Source: Chondrosia reniformis
Taxonomy: Eukaryota; Porifera; Demospongiae; Chondrillida; Chondrillidae
Direction: 5' to 3'
NCBI GenBank assembly: GCA_947172415.1
Contig: OX359192.1
Span: forward strand, 4,032,501 to 4,096,500
Length of the DNA stretch: 64,000 nucleotides
In this document: positions 13,477-30,167 of the stretch, piece after piece
Position numbering within the stretch: the stretch's first letter is position 1
Layout: the number at the start of each line of letters is the position of its first letter
Position numbers and translations under genes: made by a program
Notes under the pieces: model-generated
What the model was told of the DNA's origin: nothing
Databases searched by the model: none
Seen by the model: the letters and a program-made list of their open reading frames with translations, nothing else

Positions 13477-13863
13477 CAAGTAGTTCGAGTTTAAAAACTC
13501 GTGGGGCTGCCGCCCCAGGAATTTACTTGCACTACTTTGCCGCATCGTTGGGCTTTGATATACTAACCCTAATTTGGAATACTAACATTTGAGGACACTT
13601 AAGTGTCCTGAAAATTATAAATAGCGACAGAAAGGCTTCATTAACTAAAGCTTCCTGAATGCCGCCATTTGCAAAAATGATGTATTGATGTATAAATTAA
13701 GTGTTACAATAGTTGGTTTGAACTCGTATTATACATATATCGACGTATAAAATGTGTTATAATAATTAAGTATGAACTCGTATTATATATGTATTTATTT
13801 ATATATATATATATTCGTAACATGAAGCCATGCATAGATCGCTACAACATATAAATAGGAAAT
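13477..13863 (-). mobile_element. Short hairpin-ended element, family A (Helentron/HINE-like)
   Basis: This is the reverse complement of the family seen at 33311-33724. On the minus strand it ends with a hairpin (gagtttttaaactc) followed by CTACTTG and then T. It carries two diverged tandem copies of a roughly 55-bp unit that starts aatacgagttcata. The array flanks suggest insertion between two Ts. The 5' end is degraded, so the boundary at 13863 is approximate. Confidence 0.55.
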
Positions 13864-16800
13864 AAATATAACTAGTACATATGAATAGTGCATCCATATA
13901 GTATATATAACCAGTACATAAAACTAGTACATGCAACTAGAAACTAGTACATACAACTGGTTCATACAACTAGTATTTACATTTAGTACGGACAACTAGT
14001 TCATACAACTAGTATCTAGTACATATAACTAGTACATTAAACTAGTACATACAACTAGGACAAACAACTAGAATATATAACTAGTACATACACCAACTAC
14101 ATATAACTAGTAAATACACATATACCTTGTAATTAAATAATACATACAACTAGTACACACAGCTAGTGCATACAACTAGTACATATAACTAGTTCACAAA
14201 CATATAACTACTACATACATATAACTGGTACTTATAAATAAAACGTACACATAGTACATACAAATAGTAGATACAAATAGTACATACATCTGCTACATAT
14301 AACTAGTACCTACAACTTGTAAATATAAATAGAACTACTTAATAAAACTAGGACATATAACTAGTACATACACCTACTACATACAACTAGTACATACACA
14401 TATACCAGTAATTATAAATAGTACATACAACTAGAACATAGAACGGCTACATAAAACTAGTACATACAACTAGAAACTAGTACATAAAACTAGTATATAC
14501 ATGCACCGAGTCCATACAACTAGTACATAAAATTAGTAGGTACAACTAGTTCACACAACTGGTACATATAACTAGTACATGCGACTATGACATACAACTA
14601 CTATTATAAAGCGAGTACAAACAACTAGTGCATACAACTTGTACATCAAACTAGTACATAAAATTAGTACATACAACTACCACATACAACTTGTACATAC
14701 AACAAGCACCTAGAACTAGTAAATATAACTAGTATTAGTATATACAACAAGTACATACAATTAGTACATACAACCAGCACATACAGATAGTACATACCAG
14801 TAGTACATATACCTAGTACATAAACATATAATAGTACATATAAATAGTCCACACAACTAGTACAATTACACACAACTGGTACATACAACTAGTACATACA
14901 ATTAGTCACCAGTACATAAAACTAGTACATACAACTAGTACATCCAACTAGTACATACAATTAATCACTAGTACATACAACTAATACATACAACTAGTAC
15001 ATACAACTACTACATTTGATTGGTAAATACAAATAGTATCGAGTACACACTACTAGTATAGACAGCTAGTACATTCAACTAGTATATACAACCACTACAT
15101 AAACAGGACACTAGTTCTAACAACTAGTACATACAACTAAAGCCTACTTAGGACCTAATATAACTAGTTCTAGAACCTACAACTAGTACATACAGCTAGC
15201 GCATACACGTAGTAGAGGCAACTTGTACATACAACTGTTACATACAACTACTACATTTAACCAGTACATACACATATAACTGGTATATAAAAATAGTACA
15301 TACACCTGGTACATACAACAAGTACATACAAAACGTACATACAACTAGTTCATACAACTAGTACACACAACTAGAAACTAATATATACAGCTAGTTCATA
15401 GAACGAGTGCATAATACTAGAACATACAACTTGAATATACAACTAGTACATAGCAACGGCATACAATTAGTATATACATACAACTAGTATGTACAACGGG
15501 TACATAACTAGTACATACAACTTGTACATAAGTAGTACCTACAACTTGTACATAAGTAGTACCTACAACTTGTACATAGTACGAGTTCATAAAACTAGCA
15601 TATACAACTACTACATAAACAACAAACTAGTATATACATACAACTAGTACATAGCTAGTACTTACAATTAGTGTATACATACAACTAGTACATACAACTA
15701 GTACAAACAATTAGGACAGACAACTACTACATCCAACTACCACATCCAACCAGAACCTACCTCCAGTAAATATAACTAGTACTAGTACATTGAACTAGTA
15801 TATAGAACTAGTACTTTAAAGTTGTACTAACAACTAGTACATACAACTAATTTCTTTTTTAGTCCCTACTAACGCTAGTACTAGAATCTACAATTAGTAC
15901 ATACAGCTAGCACATACAACCAGTACAAAAAAACTAGTACATACAACTTGTACATAAAACTACTACATGTATACAGTACATACACATATAACTAGTTTAT
16001 AAAAATAGTACATGCATTTAGTTCTTAAAACTAATACATAAACATATAACTAGTATATATGAAAAGTACATACACACAGTACATACAACTAGAAACTAGT
16101 ACATACAACTAGTATATATATAAAATTAGTACAATTAACTAGTACATCCAGTTAGTATATACATACAACTAGTACATACAACTAGTACATAAAATAAATA
16201 GGTACAACTAGTTCATACAACTAGTAACTAGTACATATCACTAGTACATGCGACTAGTACATGCAACTAGTACATACAACTAGTACATATAAATAGTTCA
16301 TAAAACTAGTACATACAACAATTACACAAAACTGGTACATACAACTAGTACATATAACTAGTACACATAACTATATTACATATGACTAGTACATACGCAT
16401 ATAACTAGTGCATAGATATAATACATACAGTTAGTACTGAAAACTAGTTCACACTAGCAAACAAGTAGTTCATAGAACTAGTTTATTCCTAGTAACTAAT
16501 AAAACTTGTACTAGAACCTAAAATTAGTTCAAACATCTAGTACATACAACTAGTACATATAAATAGTATATACAACCATTACACACTACTTATACATTCT
16601 ACCATTCCAAATGACTACTATATTCGACTAGTACATACAAATAGTATTGAGTACATACAACTAATACATACAACTAGTGCATACAATTAGTACACACAAA
16701 TAGTACATACAGCTTGTAAATATAACTGGTACACACTACTAGTACATAAAACTAGTACATATAACTGGTACATATAACTAGTACATATAAACAGTACATA

Positions 16801-16904
16801 CAACTACTTCATAAAACTAGTTCATAAAACTAGTACATGCAACAAGTGTCTAGTACATACAAATAGAACCTATCTAGTACATAGTATAACTAGTACAAGA
16901 ATCA

Positions 16905-18166
16905 CGCTAGTGGAACATGTCCACACTTCCGGGAATTTCAGTAAAAGTCGCTAACTAACACTCTTTTTTAGTTTATTCTATTTGACGGTAGAAACATCGT
17001 ATCGTTAAACAAATTATATTGAATTGAAGCGCTATTCTTTCTTAATATTTTGGCTGCAAGAGCGTCACAATTACAGGCTTAAAGGAGAAGTTAAGCGGCC
17101 GTAAGTGAGAGGTGCGAAATCACCAAAAATGTTTTATTAGACAGTGGAAAATACGAATACAGAATAAATGGTGACACCAATCTATGAAGGACAATGATAT
17201 CTAAGAATTGTATGTATACTCCTTTTAAATTCCCTTTAGTTCATGAATTATAATCGAAAACATATTTTCGTAGCTTTTTCGGGTACCTATAGTACTTCAT
17301 ATCTAGGTTAAACAAGGGAATATTCCAGGAGAATACATACAACTTTTAGGCTGTTACTTACTGAAGAGATTGATGTCAAAAAATAGTTAGATTTACAATC
17401 CTCCACTGTCTAATAATCCGTTTATTTTCCATTTGTCTCTTCTCCTTCGAATAATGGTATTGTCACGTGATAATCAGCCACAATTAGTAGTATAGCTTAC
17501 CCATCATACAATGACGTTTTATGACGTTGCATATGCACCCAAATATTTGGTAACGCATTATTTAACCATTAGAAGTAAGGCTTCTCGGTAGCGAGACAGT
17601 TTCCTTGATCAAAGTTTTTGTTGTCGTAGGAGGTAAGTGGAAACAGTAAGCATATTGCATGTCTACTAATATCTATGTAAATATCAATGGCGAAAATGTA
17701 TGAGCAATTAACGAAGCATAATCAAAAGAAAAAGAATAGAACGTTTTGGTCACGTAGGCCTTAATTCCTCAGCTAATAATAATTGCTGAGGAATTAAGGC
17801 CTACATAACCGAAACGTTATATTCTTCTTTTGAATATTAACGTAGTATAATGATGAATTAATGCCTACGTGACCGAAACGTTCTATTCTTCTTTTTTAAT
17901 ATTAACATAGTATAATCAAAAGGAAAATAAAACGTTTCGGTCACGTAGGCCTTTATGGGCCTTCCTCCGTCGTTGGCCTTCCTACGCTATACTATAATTT
18001 AACATCTATAACGACTAGGGATGAATGGTGACGTTTCAGTGCTGGGTGCTCCGCTTCATGCGCAGGTCACATGCTAAAGACACTTCGGCCTGGAATGTGA
18101 CACTTCTGTAGGCGATAATAAGACGATTTACAAAAATCGGAAATTCGTGGACATGTTCCACATGCG
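16905..18166. mobile_element. 1.26-kb inverted-repeat DNA element, non-coding
   Basis: The terminal 20 bases are inverted repeats: cgctagtggaacatgtccac at the left, and at the right the reverse complement of cgcatgtggaacatgtccac. The array sequence aatcaacaactgg, found intact elsewhere (about 7993 and 11950), is split here with a two-base CA duplication. No transposase frame is visible. The interior has a set of palindromes (17719-17990). The superfamily is not recognised. Confidence 0.7.
17719..17990. repeat. Nested palindromes around a repeated cacgtaggcc motif
   Basis: A near-perfect hairpin (ggccttaattcctcagc / gctgaggaattaaggcc) is centred near 17784. It is followed by two further copies, in both orientations, of a module containing acgtgaccgaaacgttctat and ttcttctttt. 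This looks like internal subterminal repeats of the element at 16905-18166, possibly transposase-binding sites. Confidence 0.6.
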
Positions 18167-19246
18167 CAACAACTGGTACATACACATAGTACATACAACT
18201 AGTACATACAACTAGAAACTAGTAAATACTACTAGTTCATAGAACGAGTACATAAGACTATATAGAACATACAACTTAAATATACATCTAGTACATAGCA
18301 AATATTAACAACTGGTATATACATTCAACTATAACCTAAAACTGGTACATAACTAGTGCATACAATTAGTACGCCAAAATATTACATACAGCTAGTGAAT
18401 ATAACTAGTACACACTACTAGTACTTATAACTGATACATATAACTAATACATGCAACAAGTATCTAGTTCATACAACTAGAACCTTCTTGGTACATAGTA
18501 TAAGTAGTACAAGAAGCAACAACTGGTACATACGCATAGAACATACAACTAGTACTTACAACTAGTACATACAACTAGAAACTAGTAACTACTACATACC
18601 TAGTACATAAAATAAGTACATAGTACTAGTTCAAGCAATTAGAACATACAACCACTACATGCACGTAGTACATAAAACTATTACGCACAACTGGTACATA
18701 ACTAGTACATACAAATAGTTCATACAACTAGTACATACACATATACCTAGTAATTATAAATAGCACATACAACTAGTACATAGAACAGGTACATAAAACT
18801 AGTACATAAAACTAGAAACGAGTCCATACAACTAGTATATATATATAACACCAGTACATTTAACTAGTACATAAAACTAGTATATACATACAAAGAGTAC
18901 ATACATCTAGTACATAAAATTAGTAGGTACAACTAGTTCACACAACTAGTAACTGGTACAGATAATTAGTACATGCGACTATGACATATATACAACTAGT
19001 ACATACAACTAGTACATACAACTATTTCATAAAACTGGTATATAGCTAGTACAAACAACTAGTGCATACATCTTGTACATAAAACTAGCACCTACACTCT
19101 AGTAAATATAAATGGCATTAGTACATACAACAAGAACATACAATTAGTACATACAACCAGCACATACAGCTAGTACATACAAGTAGTACATATACCTAGT
19201 ACATAAACATATAAATAGTCCATATAAATAGTACATACAACTAGTA

Positions 19247-20920
19247 CAATTACACACTACTGGTACATACAACTAGTACATACAGCTAGTCCATACAACT
19301 AGTATCTAGTACATACAACTAATACAAACAACTAGGACCAAAAACTAGTAAGTATAGCTAGTTCTAGTACGTACAACTGGTACATAAAACTAGTACTTTC
19401 AACTAGAACATATACCTAGTACACACACCTACTACACACAACTAATACATAAAAATATAACTAGTTCAAATATATAGTGTATCGACATAGTACATACAGC
19501 TAGTACATAAAACTAGTAAATACAACTAGAAACTAGTACATACAACCAGTACATACAACTAGTACATACAACTAGTTCATAAAACTATTATAGAGCTAGT
19601 ACAAAGAACTAGTGCATACATCTTGTACATACAACTGGTTCATAACTACTACATACAACTAGTGCATACAACTAGTACAAAGAATTAGTACATACAACCA
19701 ACTAATACAGCTACATACAAGTAGTACATATACCTAATTTATAGACATTTATATAGTACATACAAACAGTACCTATAACTATTATATATAACTAGTACAA
19801 ACAAATAGTACATACACCCAGTACATACAAATGTAACGTGTACATATAAGTAGTACATTCAACTAGTACATACAACAATTACACAAAACTGGTACATATA
19901 ACTAGTACATATAACTAGTACATACAACTTGTGTCTAGTATATACAACTAGTACCTCCCTAGTACCTAGTATAATTAGGACTAGAACCTACAACTAGTAT
20001 TTACTACTAGTACTTGCAACTAGTACATGAAAATATACAGACTAGTACAGAAAACTAGTTCACACAAACAAACAAGTAGTACAATTACACACTACTGGTA
20101 CATACAACTAGTACATACAGCTAGTGCATACAACTAGTATCTAGTGCATACAACTAATACAAACAACTAGGACCAAAAACTAGTAAGTATAGCTAGTTCT
20201 AGTACGTACAACTAGTACAACTAGTACATAAAACTAGTACTTTCAACTAGAACATATACCTAGTACACACACCTACTACACACAACTAATACATAAAAAT
20301 ATAACTAGTTCAAATATATAGTGTATCGACATAGTACATACAGCTAGTACATAAAACTAGTAAATACAACTAGAAACTAGTACATACAACTAGTACATAC
20401 AACTAGTACATACAACTAGTTCATAAAACTATTATAGAGCTAGTACAAAGAACTAGTGCATACATCTTGTACATACAACTGGTTCATAACTACTACATAC
20501 AACTAGTGCATACAACTAGTACAAAGAATTAGTACATACAACCAGCTAATACAGCTACATACAAGTAGTACATATACCTAATTTATAGACATTTATATAG
20601 TCCATACAAACAGTACCTATAACTATTATATATAACTAGTACAAACAAATAGTACATACACCCAGTACATACAAATGTAACGTGTACATATAAGTAGTAC
20701 ATTCAACTAGTACATACAACAATTACACAAAACTGGTACATATAACTAGTACATATAACTAGTACATACAACTTGTGTCTAGTATATACAACTAGTACCT
20801 CCCTAGTACCTAGTATAATTAGGACTAGAACCTACAACTAGTATTTACTACTAGTACATGCAACTAGTACATGAAAATATACAAACTAGTACAGAAAACT
20901 AGTTCGCACAAACAAACAAG
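19247..20920. repeat. Tandem 0.84-kb duplication inside the 13-bp array
   Basis: The block beginning attacacactactggtaca near 19247 recurs about 838 bp later near 20085, with the same irregular variants in the same order (aactaggaccaaaaac, gtgtatcgacatag, agtataattagg). Only scattered substitutions separate the copies, so this is a recent unequal-exchange event. Confidence 0.85.
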
Positions 20921-23900
20921 TAGTTCATAGAACTAGTTCATTCCTAGTACCTAGTATAACTTTTACTAGCACCTAAAACTAGTTCAAACATCTAGTACAC
21001 ACAATTAGTACATAAAATAAGGCAATAGTACATAGAACTAGTACATACAACTAGTACATACAAATAGCAAATAAAACTAGTACATATAACTAGTACATGC
21101 AAATAGGACATACGAATCTGACTTGCAACTAATAAATACAATTAGTACCTACAACTAGTACATATAACTGGAACTAGTACATAAAACTAGTACATACAAC
21201 TACTACTAACAACTAATAATGAATACATACAACTTGTACATTGAACTAGTATGCTCAACATGTACATGCAACTAGTACATGCAACTTGTACATACAATTA
21301 GCAAATAAAATTAGTTCATATAAAACTAGTACCTTGAATTACTACACACAACTTGTACATAAAACTAGTAAATAGTACAATCAGCTAGGACATACACCTG
21401 GTACATACAACTAGGACATACAACTGGTATATTTAACTAGGTCATATAACTACTTTATCTAACAAGCACATACAAGTAGTTTCTACTACATAGAACTATA
21501 TAGTACCTATCTAGTACCTAGTTTAACTAGTACTAGAACCTACAACTAGTACATACAACTAGTGCATACAATTAGTACACACAAATTGTACATACAGCTA
21601 GTAAATATAACTACTACATACCACTTGTACATAAAACTAGTATATATAACTGGTAGATATAACTAGTACATATAAACAGTACATACAACTAGTTCATAAA
21701 ACTTGTTCATACAACTAGGACATGCAACAAGTATCTAGTACATACAAATAGAACCTTACTAGTACATAGTATAACTAGTACAAGAATTAACAACTGGTAC
21801 ATACACATAGTACATACCAAATAGTACACACACCTAGCACATACAATTAGTACATACAACTAGAACATTCAACTAGTCCATACAACTAGGACAAACAAAG
21901 AGGATATATAACTAGTATATACATCTACTACATATAACTACTAAATACACATATACACAGTAATTATGAATAGTACACACAACTAGTACATACAGCGAGT
22001 GCATACAACTAGTACATATACCTAGTGCACAAACATATCACCAGTAAATACACATATAACTGGTACTTATAAATAGTACATACACATAGTACATACAATT
22101 AATACATACAACTAGTACATACAACTAGAAACTAGTACGTACAACTTGTTCATAGAACAAATACATAATACTAGAACGTAAAACTTGTATATACAACTAG
22201 TGCATAGCTATTATTTATAACTAGTATATACCCACAACTAGTACATACAACTGGTATATAACTGGTACATACAATTTGTACACACAACTAGTAAATATAA
22301 CTAGTACTAGTCCATTCAACTAGTATTTACAACTAGTACTTGCAATTAGTACATATAACTAGTACACACATATACCACATATAACTAATACATAAAAATA
22401 TAACTAGTACATATAAATAGAAGATAAACATAATAAATACAAGTAGTTCACACAACTACTAGTACATAGAACAAGTACATAAAACTAGTACATGCAACTA
22501 GAAACTAGTACATACAACTAATATATACATAAAACTAGTTCATTTAACTAGTTCATACAACTATTAAATACAAACAACTAGTTCACACAACTATTAACTA
22601 GTACATATAACCAGTACATGCAACTAGTACTTACAACTAGTACATACAACTAGTTCATAAAACTAGTACATACAACTAGTTCATACAACTAGTAACTAGT
22701 ACATATAACTAGTACATTCAACTAGTACATACAACTAGAACAAACAACTAGTATATATAACTAGTACATACACAAACTACATATAACTAGTAAATACACA
22801 TATACCTTATAAATTATAATAAATTGTAATTATAAATAGTACATACAACTAGTACATACAGTTAGTGCATACAACTAGTATATATAACTCGTTCAAAAAC
22901 ATATAACTACTACATACATATCACTGGAACTTATAAATAGTACATACACATAGTACATATAAACAGTAGATACAAATAGTACATACATCTGCTACATATA
23001 ACTAGTACTTACAACTTGTAAATATAAATAGAACAAGTTCATAAAACAAGTTCATACAACTAGTACATGCAATTAGTACATACAACTAGTACATCTTAAC
23101 AGTTCACACAAATAGTACATACAACTAGTACAAACAACTAGGACATATAACTAGTACATACACCTACTACATACAACTAGTACATACACATATCCCTAGT
23201 ACTTACAAATAGTACATACAACTAGTACATATAACTAGTACATACAACAATTACTCACTACTTATACATACAACTGGTATAAATGACTACTACATTCGAC
23301 TAGTACATACAAATAGTATTGAGTACACAAAGCTAGTACATACAACTAGTGCATACAATTAGTACACACAAATAATACATTGAGCTAGTAAATTTAACTA
23401 GTACCCACTACTAGTACATAAAACAGAGTACATATAACTGGTACATATAACTAGTACATATAAACAGTACATACAACTACTACTTAAAACTTATTCATAT
23501 AACTAGTAATAACCAGAACATACAATTAGTACATAGAACTAGTACAAACAATTAGAACATACAACTACTACATACACCTATATACAATTATACAATTATA
23601 TGTATATACAATTTGTACATACAATTAGTTCATACAAATAGTACATACAACTAGTTCATACAACTAGACTATACAACTATTAACTAGTACATAAAACTAG
23701 TACATGCAAATAGGACATACGGATCTTACTTGCAACTAATAAATACAACTATTACCTTCAACTAGTACATATAACTGGAACTAGTACATAAAACTAGTAC
23801 ATACAACTACTACTAACAACTAGTAACGAGTACATACAACTAGTACATTGAACTAGTATGCTCCACATGTACATGCAACTAGTACATGCACTTGTACATA

Positions 23901-26900
23901 CAATTAGTAGATATAATGAGCACATATAACTAGTACATACAAAAAATAACCAAAACATACAACCAGTACACTAAACTACTACCCACAACTTAACATAAAA
24001 CTAGTAAATAGTACAATCGGCAAGGACATACACCTGGTACATACAACTAGGTCATACAACAGGTATATACAACTAGGTCATATAACTACTTCATATAACA
24101 AGTACATACAAGTAGTTTCTAGTTTATATAACTATATAGGACCTACCGAGTAGCTAGTTTAACTAGTACTAGAACCTACAACTAGTACATACAACTAGTG
24201 CATACAATTAGTACACAGAAATGGTACACACAGCTTGTAAATATAACTAGTACATATTACTAGTACATTAAACTAGTATATATAACTGGTAGATATAACT
24301 AGTACATATAAACAGTACATACAACTACTTCATAAAACTAGTTCATACAACTAGGACATGCACGAAGTATCTAGTACATACAAATAGAACCTACCTAGTA
24401 CATAGTATAACTAGTACAAGAATCAACAACTGGTACCTACACATAGTACATACAACTAGTACTTACAACTAGTACATACAACTAGAAACTAGTAGTTACT
24501 ACTAGTTCATAGAAGGAGTAGGTAATACTATATAGAACATACAACTTGAATATACATCTAGTACATAGCTAATATTAACAACTAGTATATACATATAACT
24601 ATTAAGTACAACTGGTACATTACTAGTACATACAAATAGTACATACAACTAGAACATACCAAATAGTACACACAATTGGCACATACAATTAGTACATACA
24701 ACTAGTACACAAACATATAACCAGTAAATACGCATATAACTGGCACTTATAAATAGTACATACACATAGTACATACAAATAGTACATACAACTTGTACAT
24801 ACAACTAGCTCATAGAACGAGTACATAATACTAGAACGTACAACTTGTATATACAACTAGTGTATAGCTATTATTTATAACTAGTATATACATACAACTA
24901 GTACAGACAACTGGTACATAACTAGTACATACAAATATAACAAAAAATTAGTAAATACAACTATTACATACAACTTTTACATACAGCTAGTTCATTACGA
25001 CTATATACTAAATATAACTAGGAATAGTACATAAAACTAGTGAATACAACTAGTACATACAATTAGTACATACAACTAGTACATGCTACTAGTAAATACA
25101 ACTAGTACATACCAAATAGTACCCACACCTAGTACATACAATTAGTACATACAACTAGGACATGCCAAAAAGTACCCACAACTAGTGAAAACAACTAAAA
25201 CATACAATTAGTACATACAACCGGTACATTCAACTAGTCCATACAACTACGACAAACAGCTAGGACATATAACTAGTACATACACCTATTACATATAACT
25301 AGTAAATACACTTATCTTGTTATTATAAATAGTACACACAACTAGTATATACAACTAGTACATTAAACTAGTACACACAAGTAGTAAATACAACTAGAAA
25401 CCAGTATTTAGAACTAGCTCACTGAATGAGTAAATAATTGTAGAACGTACAACTTGTATATTCAACTAGTATATAACTGCTACACACAACTAGGAAAAAC
25501 AACTAGGATATATAAATAGTACATACACCTACTACATATAACTAGTACATACACTTTTACCTAATAATTATAAATAGTACATACAACTATGATCTACTAC
25601 ATACAACTATTACTTTCCTAGAACCTAGTATAACTAGGACAAGAACCTACCCCTTGTACATACGACTAGTACATACAACTAGAACATACAACCAGTACAT
25701 AGCTAGTACACACAAATAGTATATACATACAACTTGTATCTAGTGCATACAACTAGAACATACAACTAGTACATAGCTAGTACATACAACTAGTACACTG
25801 AACTTGTACATACCATTAGCACATGCAACTACTACATACAACCAATACATACAACTAGCACCTAAAACTAGTAAATTAAGCTAGTTATAGTACATACAAC
25901 TAGTACATAAAACTAGTAAATCCAACTGGAAACCGGTACATACAACTAGTATATACATATAATTAGTACATTTAACTAGTACATACAACTGGTATAAACA
26001 TACAACTAGTACAGACAACTAGTATATAAAATTAATAGGTACAACTAGTTCATACAACTAGTAATTAGTACATAAAACTAGTACATACAACTAATAATAA
26101 CAACTAGTTACGAGTACATACAACTAGTACATTGAACTAGTACATACAACTATAAACTAGCACATAAAACTAGTTCATAGAACGAGTACATAATACTAGA
26201 ACGTACAACTTGTTTATACAAGTGGTTCATAGCTATTATTTATAACTAGTAAATACATACAAGTAGTACATACAACTGGTACATACAACTTGTATATACA
26301 AATAGAACAAACAATTAGTACATACAACTATTATATACACCTTCTATACAGGTAGTACCTATAACTACTAAATATAACTAGGACTAGTGCATAAAACTAG
26401 TGAATCATCATCCAATTAGTACATATAACGAGTACATACAACTAGTACATACAACTAGAAACTAGTATATACAACTAGTTCACATAATGAGTACATAATA
26501 CTAGAACTTACAACTTGTATATACAACTAGTGCATAGCTATTTTTTATAACTAGTAAATACATACAACTAGTACATACAACTGGTACATAACTAGTACAT
26601 ACAACTAGTACATACAAATAGAACAAACAATTAGTACATACAACTATTACATACAATGTTTATGCAGGTAGTACCTACAACTACTAAATATAACTAGGAC
26701 TAGTACATAAAACTAGTGAATACAACTAGCACAAACAATTAGTACCTACAACGAGTACATACAACTAGTACATACAACTAGAAACTAGTATATACAACTA
26801 GTTCACATAATGGGTACATAATACTAGAAAGTACAACTTGTATATTCAACTAGTATATAACTGCTACACACAACTAGGAAAAACAACTAGGATATATAAA

Positions 26901-29344
26901 TAGTACATACACCTACTAGATATAATTAGGACATACACTTTTACCTAATAATTATAAATAGTATATACATGTAGTCCATACAACTAGTATGTATATAACA
27001 CTAATACATTTAACAAGTACCTAAAACTAGTTTAAACATACAATGAGTACATACAACTAGTACATAAAATTAGTAGGTACAACTGATTCACACAACTAGT
27101 AACTAGTACATATGACTAGTACATGCGACTATTACATACAACTAGTACATACAATAATTTCATAAAACTAGTATATAGCTAGTACAAACAACTAGTGCAT
27201 ACATCTTGTACAAACAACTGGTTCATTTCTAGTACATACATCTAGTACATACAACTAGGATATCCAACTAGAACATACAATTAGTACGTACAACTACCAC
27301 ATACAACTTGTACATACAACGAGCACCTACAACTAGTAAATATAACTAGTATTAGTACATACAACAAGTACATACAATTAGCACATACACACAGCACATA
27401 CCGCTAGTACATACAAATAGGATATATACCTAGTACATAAACATATATATAGTACATATAAATAGTACATACAACTAGGACAATTACACACAACTGGTAC
27501 ATACAACTAGTACATACAATTAGTATCTAGGACATACAACTATCATCTCCCTAGTACCTAACATAACTAGGACTTGAACCTACAACTAGTACATACAACG
27601 AATACAAAAAATTAGAACATAAAACTAGTTCAAACAAACAAACAAGTAGTATATAGAACGAATTCCTTCCTAGTTCCTCTTATAACTTGTACCAGAACCT
27701 ACAACTCGTTCAAAAAACTAGTACATACAGCTAGTACATACAACTTGTACAAAGTTAATACATACAACTAGTATAAACATACAACTAGTACAGAGTAAGT
27801 GTACATACAATAAGGACATACAACTAGTACATACAACTAGTACATACAATTAGTATCTAGTATGTACAACTAGCACCTCCCCAGTACCTAATGCAACTGG
27901 GACTAGAACCTGTAACTGTAAATGCAAATAGAACAAACAATTAGTACATACAACTATTACATACTACTTTTACATACAGCTAATACCTACAACAACTAAA
28001 TATAACTAGGACTAGTACATAAAACTAGTGAATACAACTAGTTCTTACAATAAGTACTTAAAACTAGTACATGCAACTAGTACATACAACCAGTACATAC
28101 TAAATAGTACCCAAAAACTAATACATACAATTAGTAAATGCAACTAGCACATTCAACTAGTCCATACAACTATGACAAATAGCTAGGACATATAACTAGT
28201 ACATGCACCTACTACATATAACTAGTAAATACACATACCTTAAATTATAAATAGTACATACAATTAGTAAATAAAACTAGTACATAAAACTAGCACATAC
28301 AACTAGTACATACAACTAGAAACTAGTATATACAACCAGCTCACAGAATGAGTACATAATACTAGAACGTACAACTTGTATATTCAACTAGTAAATAACT
28401 ACTACACACAACTAGGAAAAACAACTAGGATATATAAATAGTACATACACCTACTACATATAACTAGTACATAAACTTTTACCTAATAATTATAAATAGT
28501 ACATACAACTAGCATATACAACTAGTACATACAACTATTATCTAGTACATATAACTAGTACCTCCCTAGCACCTAGTTTAACTAGTACAAAAACCTACCA
28601 CTTTTATATACAACTAGTACATACAACTAGTACATACACCTAGAACATACAACCCATATATAGCTAGTACATACAACTAGTATATACATACAACTAGTAC
28701 ATACAACTGGTACATACAACTAGTACTTGCAACTAGTACATATAACAAGTTCACACATCTACCACATATAACTAATACATGAAAATATAACTAGTACATA
28801 TACATAGTACATAGACATAGAACATACTTGTAGTTCATACAACTGCTAGTACATAGAACGAGTACATAAAACTAGGACCTATAACTAGTTCACACCTACT
28901 ACATATTATTAGTACATAAATATATAACTAGTACATATGAATAGTACATGCAACTAGAAACTTGTACATACAACTGGTATATATATAAAACTAGTACATT
29001 TAATTAGTTCATACAATCATTATATACAAACAACTAGTTAATACAACTAGTCTTTACAATTAGGTCGTACAACTAGTTCACACAACTATTAACTAGTACA
29101 TATAACTAGTACATTCAACTAGTACTTTCAACTAGTACATTTAACTAGTACAAACAATTACTACATATAACTAATACATAAAAATATAACTAGTTAAAAT
29201 AAATATTGCCATCCACATAGTACACACAACTAGTACATAAAACTAGTAAATACAACTAGAAACTAATACATACAACTAGTATATATATAAAATTAATACA
29301 TTTAACTAGTACATACAGCTGGTGCATACATACAACAAGTACAT

Positions 29345-30167
29345 AACAACAATCAATTTATCACAAAAGTATATGATAAGCGAGAGGACTTTAACTTTGA
29401 TATAGTAAATTTCCCCCATTTAGATAGTAATATTCCTAATACCCCTACCTATGGTGTCTTTATTTCACAACTAATAAGTATTCCAGAATATGTATTGACT
29501 TCTCCAGTTTTCAGGCTAAAAGTTTGCAGTGATGCAGTAGGCTTATTAAGCTGGGTTACAAATACTTTAAGCTAAAATCAACCTTTAAAACCTTCCTATC
29601 CCGGCAGCCTCTAGTTAGAATCAAGTATAAGCAAAAAGTAGCTAGTATGCTTAAGGACTGTCTTGTGTAACCCCAAATTGTGTTACCCCACCTCCAAAGA
29701 AATGTTACTAGTAGAAGACCTAAGGGTAGACTTATGTAATATGTCCTACTTGTGTCTATAGTTATGCTGAGTCTGTTTTACCTGTACAAGCAAGAATACT
29801 AATAGATTTATAATTAATTCATAAAAGTTAATTGGACCTACATTCCTTTCATAAACTTAAATTTCATCATGTGTCTTAGTTAACACCTTATTTAACTTTT
29901 GGCGCCAAAATAGTGTATATGAAGCCAAGGATTCACAGAAGATCAAGATAAAGAAAAAGACAAAGACTCCAAGGATCACTGATGAAGGGTGGAATTCCCA
30001 GAAATGGCTGTCTGACCCAGTGGTGAAGAAGATAAAAGAAGGGAAAAGAAGGAAGAAAAGACTCCTGTATCTTCATCTAAAGCTCTCTTTAGGTTTAGTT
30101 CCCCTATAGGCTCTTTTTACAGAATAGGCATATAGCATGTAGGAAAATGGTATCTTAGATTTTTCAT
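29345..30167 (+). mobile_element. 5'-truncated Penelope-like element copy with complete 3' tail
   Basis: The first 490 bp match 31597-32092 (the end of the reverse-transcriptase frame and its 3' untranslated part). The remainder is the tail that also appears at 8548-8792 and 35138-35292, ending tagatttttcat. The coding part is broken. This copy is the only one in the window that links the RT end to the ribozyme-bearing tail. Confidence 0.85.
29967..30025 (+). ncRNA. Hammerhead ribozyme-like motif in PLE tail
   Basis: The layout is as in the copy at 8592-8650: CTGATGA at 29979-29985, stem II GGG/CCC, GAAA at 30001-30004, loop GGCT, GTC ending at 30012. Here stem III has a U-G wobble in place of C-G, which should weaken it. 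The A-A mismatch at the base of stem II is present in both copies, so it is a family trait and not a one-off mutation. Confidence 0.5.

Noticed and set aside
12922-14888. Minus-strand ORFs rich in Y, V, L and C in the 13-bp array
   Set aside because: Direct translations of the minisatellite; the pattern follows the 13-bp period, with no start context or domain.
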